A stretch of 64,000 bases of DNA from Ktedonospora formicarum (GTDB taxonomy: Bacteria > Chloroflexota > Ktedonobacteria > Ktedonobacterales > Ktedonobacteraceae). Location: positions 186,001 through 250,000 of the forward strand of contig NZ_BNJF01000010.1 in the NCBI RefSeq assembly GCF_016587355.1. Direction: 5' to 3'. Position numbers and translations under genes: made by a program. Shown here piece by piece: positions 1-8,758 of this stretch; positions within the stretch are counted from its first letter, which is position 1; each line of letters begins with the position of its first letter. The notes below the pieces were generated by a model. That model did not search any database. It saw only the letters and a list, made by a program, of their open reading frames with translations, and was not told where the DNA came from.

Positions 1-393
1 GATACCTGCTGGAAGGATCGTCACTTCGCATGGATATTCTCCTATGAACAGGCGACTCTGGAGCAACATCTGAATGAACATAATCCCGAGTATCTTTGTT
101 CAACAATCAATAGGCAAGAGGACTATTTAGATGAGTTCCTTCTAGGGGATAAAATGCTGAGCTTTGTTTTTCATAAAATGCGCTTGATCGCATATTTATT
201 CTCATCAATACCATTTGGCTACATTTACACCCTGAAAACAATCACATGGTATATTTCCTATGTTGTATTTATGAACTTTTTCTTCATTTTACAGCCATGG
301 AGAGATGAGTTTGCAAGCCTTTTCGTCTTTAGACGATCATTTCTACTAAATATTTTATTAAGAGGTTTTACAGATGGATCAAGTATTTCGTGA
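1..393 (+). CDS. 5'-truncated ORF at window edge, unknown product
   Basis: The reading frame is open from base 1 and stops at 393, so the start lies outside the window. The translated part begins with a polar, plausible protein segment (about 50 residues rich in His, Glu and Asn) followed by a hydrophobic, aromatic-rich stretch around residues 60-100 that could be membrane-embedded. The last 20 bases overlap the start of the downstream kinase-like gene, as in translationally coupled genes. No family was recognised. It may instead be the decayed end of a longer gene, because the C-terminal part looks low in complexity. Confidence 0.4.
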   Translation, partial: DTCWKDRHFAWIFSYEQATLEQHLNEHNPEYLCSTINRQEDYLDEFLLGDKMLSFVFHKMRLIAYLFSSIPFGYIYTLKTITWYISYVVFMNFFFILQPWRDEFASLFVFRRSFLLNILLRGFTDGSSIS

Positions 394-1741
394 CTATCAG
401 CTTGTTACAGCGCTTGCCAGGAAAACAACGAGTAGCCTCTACCTTGCCCAACAACTTACAGATACTACGGAAAAGGTTATTATCAAGTTCTTTAACGCCA
501 TTGGGGCAAAATTTGAACAAGAGCGGTTTGAGGATGAAAGCGATCAGATCTCACAACTGCAGCATCCTTATATTGTACCTCTACTTGAAGCCGGGTTTGA
601 TGAAGAGCGCCCTTATTTGATCAGCGCATATGTATCTGGTAATTCATTGCGGCATCGTATGATGACTCAATCGGCAGACCCCTTGCCTTTCGATAAAGCA
701 ATATCTACCTTGGTACAGGTAGGGCAGGCCCTCGCATATGCCCATGCACAAAACATTGTGCATGCAAATCTCAAACCTGAAAACATTCTCTTTAATAATC
801 AAGGCGTGGCATTGTTGGCTGACTTTACCCCTTTGAGTCTCATGGAGAGGTATTTGCCTTTATCTCGACTCGATCTCCTGCATGCACGCTCCATGCCTCC
901 CGAACAATTCGCAGGCACATATACCAGGGAGAGTGATCAATATGCATTTGGTTGCCTGGCATATGAACTGCTGACTGGACAGCCCCCTTTCCCAGCTGGT
1001 GACTCAACAACAGAGCAAGAGTACAAAGCTCCTACTCCCCTCATCCAGATTATCCCTGATATACCGCAACATGTCGATGCTGCGGTGCTCAAAGCATTAG
1101 CAAAAGAGCCGACTGAACGCCATAAGAGCATTATAGCTTTTCTTGAAGCACTTACTGCATCATCTTGGGATATGATAACGACCCCATTTCCAGAGGAAAT
1201 ACTACTTTCAACTGGGAAAATGAATCAGGCTCCATCCTGGCCTTCTTCTCCCCAAATGAATAGAGACAATGGGAGTCTTACGCTACCAGATAACGAAATA
1301 ACGACAAAGCGGCTAGCCCTTGGAAGAACTCCTATACCTTATCAAGCACCATCATCTCACCCGAGGAGAAAAAAGGTCGCAATCGGAGTGGGAGTGACTG
1401 TTGTCATGGTTTGCTTACTTCTACTTTGCGTTGGTGTTGTCCCTCGCGTGTTTTTCTCACAAGATCAATCAAAGCAAAGTTATGAGCAAGCAACACCTAC
1501 ATCAGAGACAGCCCTACAAACGACTCCGACGCAGCAACCATCTGCAACCGCTACAGAAGCAAAGTCATCACCGACTGTGGCTCCCTCCCCTACCAAGGCC
1601 AAGCCATCACCGACTGTAGCTCCGTCACCAACTGTGGCTCAGCCTCCTACGGCAACGCCGACTCACCCTAAACCCACGCCAACTTCTGAGCCAACGCCTA
1701 CTCCTACACCCCAGTGCCAATGCCTACTTTGTTTGTGTTGA
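374..1741 (+). CDS. Membrane-anchored Ser/Thr pseudokinase with Thr/Pro-rich stalk
   Basis: The 455-residue protein has an N-terminal protein-kinase fold (residues 6-265), a single membrane helix (about 335-357) preceded by an RRKK stop, and a Thr/Pro-rich outer tail (about 375-447) that ends in a cluster of four cysteines. The kinase signature is degenerate: no glycine-rich loop is visible, the VAIK-type lysine is present (K38), HRD is replaced by HAN (130-132) so the catalytic Asp is Asn, DFG is DFT (150-152), and APE is PPE. The LKPEN segment and the F-helix Asp (SDQYAFG) remain. It therefore probably binds rather than phosphorylates. An aagagg ribosome site precedes the ATG. The same AAGAGGTTTT-CAG leader precedes the paralogue on the minus strand ending near 5360, so the two are duplicates. 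Confidence 0.9.
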   Translation: MDQVFRDYQLVTALARKTTSSLYLAQQLTDTTEKVIIKFFNAIGAKFEQERFEDESDQISQLQHPYIVPLLEAGFDEERPYLISAYVSGNSLRHRMMTQSADPLPFDKAISTLVQVGQALAYAHAQNIVHANLKPENILFNNQGVALLADFTPLSLMERYLPLSRLDLLHARSMPPEQFAGTYTRESDQYAFGCLAYELLTGQPPFPAGDSTTEQEYKAPTPLIQIIPDIPQHVDAAVLKALAKEPTERHKSIIAFLEALTASSWDMITTPFPEEILLSTGKMNQAPSWPSSPQMNRDNGSLTLPDNEITTKRLALGRTPIPYQAPSSHPRRKKVAIGVGVTVVMVCLLLLCVGVVPRVFFSQDQSKQSYEQATPTSETALQTTPTQQPSATATEAKSSPTVAPSPTKAKPSPTVAPSPTVAQPPTATPTHPKPTPTSEPTPTPTPQCQCLLCLC

Positions 1742-1865
1742 TGGTTTTATAAAAAGAGAGGAGTGGAAGGCTGTTCCTGTAGTATTTCTGCGCAGCACAC
1801 AATGAAGAATATTTGTAAATATCGATGTGTATGCGCCAGGAAGAGGAACTCTATTTCCCATTTCC

Positions 1866-1933
1866 AGAGGCATTCTTGCGATTTTCATGTGAACATAATA
1901 TTGTGCTCACATGAAAATCGCAAGAATGCCTCT
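1866..1933. terminator. Long perfect inverted repeat with T-run
   Basis: Arms 1866-1892 and 1907-1933 are exactly complementary over 27 bp with a 14-base loop, and the right arm runs into a T-rich stretch. The position is about 125 bases after the first pseudokinase, which fits a terminator. The arm is much longer than usual, so a small mobile inverted-repeat unit is an alternative. Confidence 0.7.
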
Positions 1934-2107
1934 TTTTATACGATGTCAGGGCTTCTCATTCAAGTCCCCAGCAAGAATGCCATTTTGGATCTGATGTAAC
2001 ACCACATATTCATTGACCATGCGTTTGGGTGAGCCTTTAGTAGAGCATCATTCATATGGAAATAGATTCCGAGTCTCTTGACAGCCCTTTATCGGGGATA
2101 TACAATG

Positions 2108-2132
2108 TCCTTAAGGATAAAATATATCCTTA
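2108..2132. promoter_or_regulatory. Operator-like overlapping palindromes upstream of NmrA-like gene
   Basis: TCCTTAAGGA (2108-2117) overlaps a second palindrome, TAAGGATA-N5-TATCCTTA (2112-2132). AT-rich repeated half-sites of this kind are typical of dimeric repressor sites. It lies about 290 bases before the NmrA-like start; no promoter boxes could be fixed. The rest of 1742-2425 shows no convincing gene. Confidence 0.3.
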
Positions 2133-2425
2133 ATAAAAATGTATAGTTGTTTTGTGTTGAATGTGTTTCGTCGCATATCGCAATTGCCAGAGCTCATTCA
2201 ATAGTTCATGGCATTAAGCAGCACGGAAATGGAAAGTGTAACCGCAGCACGATCACGAATCCGCATATCTATAGATGTGCTTCTATATGGGATTGCATGT
2301 GACTCTGGTGAGTTATTGATTGGTGAGAGAGGTGCTAGTAAGGCTCTTAGACTTTCCATGTTCAACAGAATAGATGTTTTGACGTCCTCTTCTGCGGATT
2401 GGATGAGGATGATAGGAGGTTCTGT

Positions 2426-3181
2426 ATGAAGATTGTGGTTATTGGTGGTAGCGGTCTCATTGGGAAAAAACTCGTGAGCAGGCTTCTTGAACGCGGCCAC
2501 CAGGCTGTTGCGGCATCGCCTCGCACAGGTGTCAACACGATTACAGGTGAGGGATTAGCCCAAGTGCTTGAGGGTGCTCAGGTGGTTGTTGATGTGGCGA
2601 ATGCACCTTCATGGGAAGATCAGGCCGTTTTAGCGTTTTTCGAGACATCGAATCGTAATCTCCTGGCTGCAGAAGAGGCTGCTGGTGTGAAACATCACAT
2701 CGCGCTGTCAATTGTTGGTACTGACCGTCTTCCCGAGAACGGATATTTTCGAGCGAAGGCAGCCCAGGAAAAGCTGATCAAGGCTTCTCGTGTTCCCTAT
2801 ACCATCCTTCGAGCAACGCAATTCTCTGAGTTTGTCGGTGGTATTGCCCAGGAGGCCACTGAGGGACAAACGGTTCGTGTATCAACTGCGTTTATACAGC
2901 CGATCGTGTCTGATGATGTTGCGGCTGCACTCTCAGATGTCGCGCTTGAGGCGCCTGTAAATGGCATGATTGAACTGGCTGGTCCCGAGAAGATTCATTT
3001 CGGTGAATTCATTCGTCGCTTCCTGGACGCAACTAATGATACCCGTCAGGTAGTCACAGATGCTCATGCGCGCTACTTCGGCTCGGAGCTGGAAGATAAC
3101 TCTCTTATTCCAGGTGAAAATGCGCGGATCGCCCCAACTCGCTTTGAGGAATGGCTTAACCGCTCCGTGCCTCAAAAGTAA
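2426..3181 (+). CDS. NmrA-like/atypical SDR NAD(P)-binding protein
   Basis: The 251-residue protein opens with a Rossmann motif (GGSGLIG, residues 7-13), followed by a beta-alpha pattern and the segment FRAKAAQEKLIKASRVPYTILRA, split here only for description, which is typical of NmrA/YwnB-like atypical SDRs. The usual YxxxK catalytic pair is replaced by an FRAK-type segment, as in many NmrA-like proteins. It may be an NAD(P)H-dependent reductase or a redox-sensing binding protein in the cytoplasm. The ATG at 2426 is preceded by aggagg at ideal spacing, so the longer upstream start (2399) is rejected. It stands alone between an operator-like palindrome and a terminator-like hairpin. Confidence 0.85.
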   Translation: MKIVVIGGSGLIGKKLVSRLLERGHQAVAASPRTGVNTITGEGLAQVLEGAQVVVDVANAPSWEDQAVLAFFETSNRNLLAAEEAAGVKHHIALSIVGTDRLPENGYFRAKAAQEKLIKASRVPYTILRATQFSEFVGGIAQEATEGQTVRVSTAFIQPIVSDDVAAALSDVALEAPVNGMIELAGPEKIHFGEFIRRFLDATNDTRQVVTDAHARYFGSELEDNSLIPGENARIAPTRFEEWLNRSVPQK

Positions 3182-3230
3182 GCCCTGGATCTACAACCAG
3201 TCTTAACAAAATTTATTATCGCTATCCATT

Positions 3231-3294
3231 CATATGTGATTCCTTTCTTCGACGTAAACACGTAAAAAGAGTTTAAGAAAGCGAATCACATATG
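3231..3294 (+). terminator. Terminator-like hairpin after NmrA-like gene
   Basis: Left arm 3231-3249 pairs with right arm 3275-3294 with one bulged base. It is 50 bases downstream of the stop. The loop is long (25 bases) and no strong T-run follows, so efficiency is uncertain. Confidence 0.45.
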
Positions 3295-3340
3295 TATTTA
3301 TGAGAGGGAAAGTTCTTTTTCCAGCTTAGAAATGGGCTGA

Positions 3341-3448
3341 TATGTTGTCTCTGATATCGTCAAGCACCATAGGGGAACCATCACAGTAGAGAGCGAACGA
3401 GATTATGGATCGACTGCTCATGTGATGCTTCCCCAGGAAAGTCCTTGA
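3341..3448 (+). pseudogene. C-terminal scrap of a histidine kinase (HATPase end)
   Basis: The frame ending at 3448 reads as the last strand-loop-strand of a HATPase_c domain: IVKHHRGTITVES followed by a Gly-Ser-Thr turn and a final MLPQ strand. An in-frame stop just upstream (3338-3340) and lack of any kinase core show that only the tail survives. It lies ten bases before a receiver-domain gene, the usual order of a hybrid or sensor/regulator pair, so the receiver has probably lost its cognate kinase. Confidence 0.6.
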
Positions 3449-3453
3449 GGAAC

Positions 3454-3489
3454 GCATATGACAAATCTCCAGCATATGACAAATCTCCA
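3454..3489 (+). repeat. Tandem 18-bp duplication containing the start codon
   Basis: The unit gcatatgacaaatctcca occurs twice head to tail (3454-3471, 3472-3489), giving two in-frame ATG codons (3458 and 3476). The GAGG ribosome site at 3447-3450 is spaced for the first ATG, so the duplication adds six residues to the N-terminus. Confidence 0.85.
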
Positions 3490-3871
3490 ATACGTAGGGA
3501 GTGAGAGATCGCTTGTCAAGAGTATTCTTATTGTTGAAGATGATCCCATCCTTGGTGATATTCTGCTAGAAGTGCTGCACAGTGAGGAGATCTATCAAGG
3601 GTTTCTGGCTCCAAGTGGTGAGATGGCACTCTCCATAGTGGATACGATCTCGCCCGCGTTGTTTCTACTCGACTATCGACTCCCTGGGATGGATGGTTTG
3701 GAACTTGCTGCCCAATTGCGGCGAAGAGAAGCAGGCGAACTGAAGCCCATTCTCCTCATGAGTTCCAGTTTGCCTTGTGAAAGCAGTCTTCTTGAAGATA
3801 TTAGAACCCTCCAGAAGCCCTTTGACTTAGAGAAGCTTATGCAATTGATCGAGGAGCTTCTTGCCTCCTAG
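3458..3871 (+). CDS. Stand-alone response regulator receiver protein
   Basis: The 137-residue protein is a single CheY-like receiver domain without an output domain. The acidic pair is at E27-D28-D29, the phospho-acceptor D72 lies in LLDYRLPGMDG, the switch Ser/Thr is in MSSS (about 102), and the conserved Lys is K120 in QKPF. It presumably accepts phosphate from a histidine kinase; the only kinase sequence beside it is the decayed HATPase tail immediately upstream. The first 18 residues contain a repeated MTNLQ segment caused by the tandem duplication of the start region, so translation may begin at either ATG. Confidence 0.85.
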   Translation: MTNLQHMTNLQYVGSERSLVKSILIVEDDPILGDILLEVLHSEEIYQGFLAPSGEMALSIVDTISPALFLLDYRLPGMDGLELAAQLRRREAGELKPILLMSSSLPCESSLLEDIRTLQKPFDLEKLMQLIEELLAS

Positions 3872-3999
3872 TCACAATGGTTCTGGAGGTGGAAAAGAGC
3901 TGTTGGTTGCAAGGGAAGTGAAAAGCACGACGAAAGATGCCTGGTATGTGCTCATCTTCCTCAAGTAAAAGGAGTGAATACTCATGACTCCACCACCAC

Positions 4000-4428
4000 A
4001 CCGTAATCAGGCTCGTTTTGAATGTATTAGGACCTACATGGCTGAGTAAAGCCGCGCTGGAGACCTTGACGAAGAGCAAAGGAGCCATTGTGAACATCTC
4101 AAGTACCTATGGTCATCGGCCTATGGTGTGCGGCTAGTAAGGCTGCTATTGAGCATTTAACCCGTTGTTGGGCGTTTGAGCTAGCACCTCATGGTATTCG
4201 GGTAAATGCTGTTGCTCCTGGTACGACCGCCACGCCAATCCTAGAGCGAACCGGGTTTTCAGCCTCAGCGATTGAAACGATTGAACAGACCAAGAGTACC
4301 TCAACCCTTTAGGGCGCAGAGGCATCCCAGAGGATATTGCACCCTGGATTATCTCGCTTTCTGATCCCGCAGCAACATGGATGGCTGGGCAGGCCATCAC
4401 GGTTGACGGAGGGCTTGAATTGATATAA
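4000..4428 (+). pseudogene. Decayed short-chain dehydrogenase (SDR)
   Basis: Pieces of a classical SDR appear in order but in different frames: LNVLGPTWLSKAAL near 4015-4060, GAIVNISSTYG near 4085-4110, AASKAAIEHLTRCWAFELA from about 4135, GIRVNAVAPG near 4195-4225, and GRRGIPEDIAPW to a final QAITVDGG ending at 4428. The N-terminal cofactor-binding half is missing, a short deletion removes the tyrosine of YxxxK, and a second shift occurs near 4300. The product cannot be functional. It is followed 18 bases later by a perfect hairpin. Confidence 0.8.
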
Positions 4429-4446
4429 AAGACGTGCTAGGGGTTG

Positions 4447-4495
4447 CCCATACGCAGAAACGCGCCAAAAATATTGGCGCGTTTCTGCGTATGGG
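4447..4495. terminator. Perfect 21-bp hairpin after SDR remnant
   Basis: Arms 4447-4467 and 4475-4495 are fully complementary with a 7-base loop, followed by TTATTATTTT. It is a strong terminator candidate for the decayed SDR, and could also serve the minus-strand ORF ending at 4531. Confidence 0.75.
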
Positions 4496-4530
4496 TTATT
4501 ATTTTAGTGTCTTCTGTTAATAGAGATGTC

Positions 4531-4968
4531 TCAATTTGCTGGACCTGCCAATATCGATACATGATAGGTGAGCATGGCGTCAGCGTGGATATCAATTGCG
4601 AGCATGATCACAAGCACAGGATGTGCTCCCTGCTGATACACATGGGCATGTTTAATCTCTTTATATACATGTCTGGCATTATGCGTTGTGAAGGAGACAA
4701 ACGCTGTTGTTGAGATAATATTTAAAGGAGTATCATTATCGGCATGTAGGGAGAGGAACTGTCGATCATTCCCCGGAATGATAAACGAAAGTGGGGCTTC
4801 TGGAATCGTTCCATCATTGAAGCCTCTTTGCTCTACGACACGTCCGGCATCCGCCATGATGATGCCAGTACAAATGAAGAGATGTGTGGCTGGTGCTGGT
4901 CCGACGACCTGTGCCTCTATCGCCTGACATGTTTTCACTTCCTTGAGTCTATGTTCAATGATTATCAT
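4531..4968 (-). CDS. Hypothetical protein, 145 residues
   Basis: The ATG at 4968 has a GGAG ribosome site seven bases upstream on the minus strand and the frame is open for 145 codons. The product is soluble-looking, with two alternating hydrophobic segments (about 22-42 and 118-142) and many histidines (about 10) but no motif I recognise. It lies between the SDR-remnant hairpin and the second pseudokinase. It could be a small beta-rich enzyme or binding protein. No overlapping frame looks better, so it is retained with reserve. Confidence 0.55.
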   Translation of the reverse strand: MIIIEHRLKEVKTCQAIEAQVVGPAPATHLFICTGIIMADAGRVVEQRGFNDGTIPEAPLSFIIPGNDRQFLSLHADNDTPLNIISTTAFVSFTTHNARHVYKEIKHAHVYQQGAHPVLVIMLAIDIHADAMLTYHVSILAGPAN

Positions 4969-5359
4969 ATGCTATCTCCACTCTGTGGCATAGGAATTAT
5001 GCGGCTTATTGGTAGCTTTAATAACCAAACAAGCTGTATCTATTCTCTAAACGCCCCCTCCATCCGGAAATATCTCATCAACTCGTCGCTCCAAGAAGCA
5101 TCCCGGTGCGTACGTATGATAGCTTGTGTGGCACAGTGCGGAGGTGTTTTGTATGTGGATTGTGGCTATGTGAGCGACAGAGTGATGACAATGCTTTCAA
5201 GAATCTCGCACGGCTGACAGAATGCAAGAACTGCTGTGCGTTTTGGATATGCTTTCCCTGATCAGAGGATAGCTAATTATCTATTTCCCTCCACCTCAAA
5301 GGAGCGTGCGTCTGCCATTACATTGGCTTCTTCACGCTCCTCTGAAATGTTCTTCCACA
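4969..5359. other. Intergenic region without a supported gene
   Basis: No ORF here has a ribosome site plus family features. A 9-bp stem (5300-5308 with 5333-5341) lies just beyond the 3' end of the minus-strand pseudokinase and is a weak terminator candidate for it. Confidence 0.4.
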
Positions 5360-6888
5360 CTAACAAAATAACCAACAGGGAGTGGGGGTTGGCTTTGGCG
5401 TATGAGTTGGTTTGGGCGTTGGTGTAGAAGGTGGTGGAGTAGGAGTGGGGGGCGGCTTTGTGGGTGACGGTGTCGGACTTGGGGTCGCGGTAGGAGTTGG
5501 TTTCACCTCATGAGTCGCCGTTGCTGTGGGCTGAATTGATGGTTGCGCAGTGGGTGTCCCGTGTGTTTGTGTCACGGTAACAGCTGGTATAGTGGGTGTC
5601 TGCTCAAGACCCTGTTTTGTGTCTGATTTGGGGAGCAATAGAGGTAAAACACTGACACCAAGTAAAAGCAAACAAATAAAAGAAATCGCTATCCCTATGC
5701 CTACCACAAGTCCTTTCCTCCGCCGCATATGCATTTGTTTCTCAGCAAGAGGTTTCCATTGTGCGTTTGCATCCACCTCTGGCGAGACACTTCGCAAATA
5801 ATGTGGGGTCTGAGGTATCAAAGGAGGAGGCATCACAGGCATTGGAGAGGAAGCCAGCATCGTGGCTGACGTCGTATTGCTACCCCCTGCTCCTACTGGT
5901 ATTGCCACATTCTCTTTGGGATTGCTGGCTGGCAGTATCGCTAGCCCACTTTTCTCTGAAAATGGCCTTTGAAGTTGATTATTCTGAACATTTGTTGGAT
6001 GAGGTGGTTGCAAGGATGAAGCTTCAAGCTCATCCATAGAACGAGCAGACATCATACTCTCTGGGGATGAAGCCGTTGTGATTTTTAAGGAATATGCGGT
6101 AAGCGCTTCCATAAAGGCGGCAACGCTTGCGTGACGTGCGCTTGGCTCATTTGCCAATGCTTTACATACTGCAACATCGACATGCTGGGGAGCCCAGGAA
6201 TTATCTGTGTCAGCGGTGTAGGATGTTCTGAAGTGCGTTTGAGTTGACCTGTAGAAAGAGCTATAACTGTAAAAGGAGACTGCCCAGTCAGGATTTCATA
6301 TGCTATGCAGCCTAACGCGTATTGATCGCTTTCCATACTCTCCGTGCCAGCCAATTGTTCTGGGGCCTTATAGCGAGCGCTCTGTAGGTCTGGTTGCTGG
6401 CGAGATAAATAGTCCTTCGTAAGGCTGGAAGGGATAAAATCAGCCAGTAGCGCCTGGTCCTGGGCATTGAAGAGTACATTTTCGGGTTTTATGTTTGTGT
6501 GCAAAATATTCCATGCGTGAGCATACCCAAGTGCTTGCCCTAATTGGACAATGGTGAGCAAGGCTTTGGCTAAAGGAAAGGGGCGCGGTTGCAAGGCCAT
6601 AATGCGATTGCGTAACGAATCACTAGGAGCGTACCCACTTACGAGATAAGGATGCCCCTGTTCAATTCCTCCACTGTGAAGAGGCAAAATAAAGGGGTGG
6701 CGAAGATGGGTGATCTGGTTGATTTCTTTCTGGAAATGCTCTTGCACGAAGTCAGCTGAAATAGAGTCAAAGATCCTGATAACGACATTCTCTGTGGATG
6801 CTGCAATGGGTTGGGCAAGATAGAGACAACTAAATGCTTTTCTGGAAAGCTGAGTGACAAGCTGATAGTCACGAAATATCTGATTCAT
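5360..6888 (-). pseudogene. Second membrane pseudokinase, broken by a 1-base frameshift
   Basis: This is a paralogue of the gene at 374-1741 with the same leader and start (ATG at 6888; the TTG at 6894 is rejected because AAGAGG is spaced for 6888). Frame one runs from 6888 to about 6190 and frame two continues to 5360. Alignment with the first copy places the loss of one base in the G-run 6187-6190 (minus-strand CCCC where CCCCC would restore LPQHVD). The restored protein would be about 509 residues: kinase-like domain, membrane helix, long Thr/Pro stalk and a final CWLFC. Its catalytic motifs are also degenerate: VAIK Lys is Arg (VVIRIF), HRD is HTN, DFG is DFI, but APE is kept. A sequencing error in the homopolymer is possible. 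Confidence 0.8.
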
Positions 6889-6940
6889 CTGCAAAACCTC
6901 TTGTTGGTGCGCGTCGCTGCGGAGGCTTCATACCTACGAC

Positions 6941-6956
6941 GATACGGTATTGTATC
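6941..6956. promoter_or_regulatory. Short palindrome in divergent intergenic region
   Basis: GATAC-N6-GTATC lies between the minus-strand pseudokinase (start 6888) and the plus-strand pentapeptide protein (start 7285). It is placed where a regulator could act on the kinase promoter. The remainder of 6889-7284 holds no supported gene. Confidence 0.25.
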
Positions 6957-7284
6957 AGATTGCCAGATATTTAGGCAGCCTGCTCGGAATCTATAGCCCT
7001 CATAGGCCATTGTCAATCAGTTGGGAACAAGGAAATACTGCGTCGATACATTTGTCCATCTCAAGAGTGCTCGAAAGAAACTCGTTAGAGCAACCAATTA
7101 ACCGTCCATTGGGACTTGATACGTCTGAACCATTGTCAGATGACATGGCAAGAATGATGGTTTTGTCTTTTTCTGTGAGATTATCAGAAGAAACTCCTCT
7201 TCGCACTGGCTAGAAGTTGATGAACTGTTTGTATACTACCGCTGGTTACAATGGGTATATATGCTGGAGGAGAGGAAAAGCGCT

Positions 7285-8754
7285 GTGATACAAAAAAACG
7301 TATTTTGGTGGGCAATGCAAAAGAAGAGAGTCGCTCTAATTATAGGCGTCATAGTGTGCATCAGTTTCGTCGTTCTCTTACAATATCAGACGCCGAAGTC
7401 TCTGTGGGCATGGACACAACTCCTCATTGTACCTCTTGTGCTTGCTCTTGGTGGTTTCTTGCTCAGTTATACTGTCAGTAAGAATGAGCAAGAAAAAACT
7501 GAACACCAGTATCGAAATGATCACAAAATTGCCAGGGACAAACAGAGAGAAGACATACTTCAAACCTATCTGGATCATATGTCAGATTTGCTATTGAAAG
7601 AAAGTTTACGAATATCTCAGCCAGATTCTGAGGTTCGTATTGTGGCACGAACAAGAACAATAGCCGTCTTACGTCAGCTTGATGCGCCCCGCATTAATCA
7701 GGTATTCTCCTTCTTACGAGAAGCAAAGCTCGTGACAGCTCAGCAAGGAGAAAGTGTCATTTCTTTCAGTGGCGCAAATATGAGAGGCCTGGATCTCAAA
7801 GAGTGTTGTGCCTATGAGATTGATTTTAGCTTCGCCGATCTGAGTGAAGCCAACTTCAGTGGAGCTGATCTCAATCTTGTCAACCTGCGTGGAGCCAATA
7901 TGAGTGGAATTGACCTGAACGGAGCCAATCTGAGCCAGGCCGATCTGAGCGGAGCCAATCTCGTCGGAGCCAACCTTTGTCAAGCCAACCTGAGTGGTAC
8001 TGATCTGAGTGGTACTGATCTGAGTGGAGCTGACCTGAACGGAGCTAACCTTAAGCTTGCCGACCTGAGCTTCTCTAACCTGAGCAGAGCTGGCCTCATC
8101 GAAGCTAATTTCAGCTTTGCCAACCTGAACCAGGCCGATCTGAGCGAAGCACGCTTCAGTAGAGCTGACCTCAGCAGAGGTCATCATCTTATCGAAGCTA
8201 ATCTGAGTGAAGCTGATCTGAGCGGAGCTAACCTCAGTGGTGTTAGCCTGAGTGGAGCTGACCTGAGCGGAGCTGATCTGAGCGGAGCCGACCTGAGCGG
8301 AGCTAACCTCAGTGACGTGAGCCTGAGTGGAGCCGACCTGAGTGGAGCCAATCTGAGCGAAGCCGATCTTTGCAGAGTCGACCTGAGTAGAGCCGATCTG
8401 AGTAGGGCCAATCTGCGTGAATCCGATCTTATTGAAGCCAATCTGAGCGGAGCTGACCTTAGCAAAGGGGATCTTTGTAGAGTCGACCTGAGCGGAGCTG
8501 ATCTCAGCAAAGCTAATCTGAGTGAAACCAATCTACATGAGGCCAATTTGAGCAGAGTCAACTTCAGTGAAGCCGACCTGAGCTTTGCCGACCTGAGCGG
8601 AGCTGATCTGAGTGAAGCCAACCTGAGTGAAGCCAGCCTGAGTGAAGTGAGCCTCAGCGAAGTGAACCTCACTGATGCCAAGGTCTCCCAAGCCGTAAAC
8701 ATTTCATCAGAGGATCAGCTGGGGAAAGCGAAGGCTCAGTCCTTAGTGGAGTGA
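7285..8754 (+). CDS. Membrane-anchored pentapeptide-repeat protein
   Basis: The 489-residue product has two N-terminal membrane helices (about 16-34 and 44-62), a charged helical linker (about 65-155), then roughly 60 tandem pentapeptides of the A(D/N)LSx type from about 160 to 470, and a short polar tail. Such repeats form a right-handed quadrilateral beta-helix. One six-residue unit near bases 8173-8193 (GHHLIE) breaks the 5-residue phase. A GTG at 7285 is preceded by GGAGGAGAGG at nine bases, so it is preferred over the ATG at 7261, which lies inside that site's context. The layout (two helices, helical linker, repeats) recurs in bacterial membrane pentapeptide proteins of unknown function; the repeats probably face the cytoplasm. 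Its neighbour is the divergent pseudokinase. Confidence 0.9.
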   Translation: MIQKNVFWWAMQKKRVALIIGVIVCISFVVLLQYQTPKSLWAWTQLLIVPLVLALGGFLLSYTVSKNEQEKTEHQYRNDHKIARDKQREDILQTYLDHMSDLLLKESLRISQPDSEVRIVARTRTIAVLRQLDAPRINQVFSFLREAKLVTAQQGESVISFSGANMRGLDLKECCAYEIDFSFADLSEANFSGADLNLVNLRGANMSGIDLNGANLSQADLSGANLVGANLCQANLSGTDLSGTDLSGADLNGANLKLADLSFSNLSRAGLIEANFSFANLNQADLSEARFSRADLSRGHHLIEANLSEADLSGANLSGVSLSGADLSGADLSGADLSGANLSDVSLSGADLSGANLSEADLCRVDLSRADLSRANLRESDLIEANLSGADLSKGDLCRVDLSGADLSKANLSETNLHEANLSRVNFSEADLSFADLSGADLSEANLSEASLSEVSLSEVNLTDAKVSQAVNISSEDQLGKAKAQSLVE

Positions 8755-8758
8755 TCAA

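Noticed and set aside
1763..1999. 78-codon ORF across the long hairpin
   Set aside because: It reads through the 27-bp inverted repeat, has no family features, and is explained by the hairpin.
2198..2500. Two overlapping ORFs (2208-2429 plus, 2198-2500 minus) before the NmrA-like gene
   Set aside because: Neither has a convincing ribosome site or recognisable motif, and they overlap the NmrA-like start on both strands.
7750..8700. Apparent tandem DNA repeats of 15 bases
   Set aside because: They are codon-level consequences of the pentapeptide repeats, not an independent repeat array.
8184..8702. Minus-strand 172-codon ORF rich in Leu/Arg/Ser
   Set aside because: It is the antisense shadow of the 15-base pentapeptide-repeat DNA.
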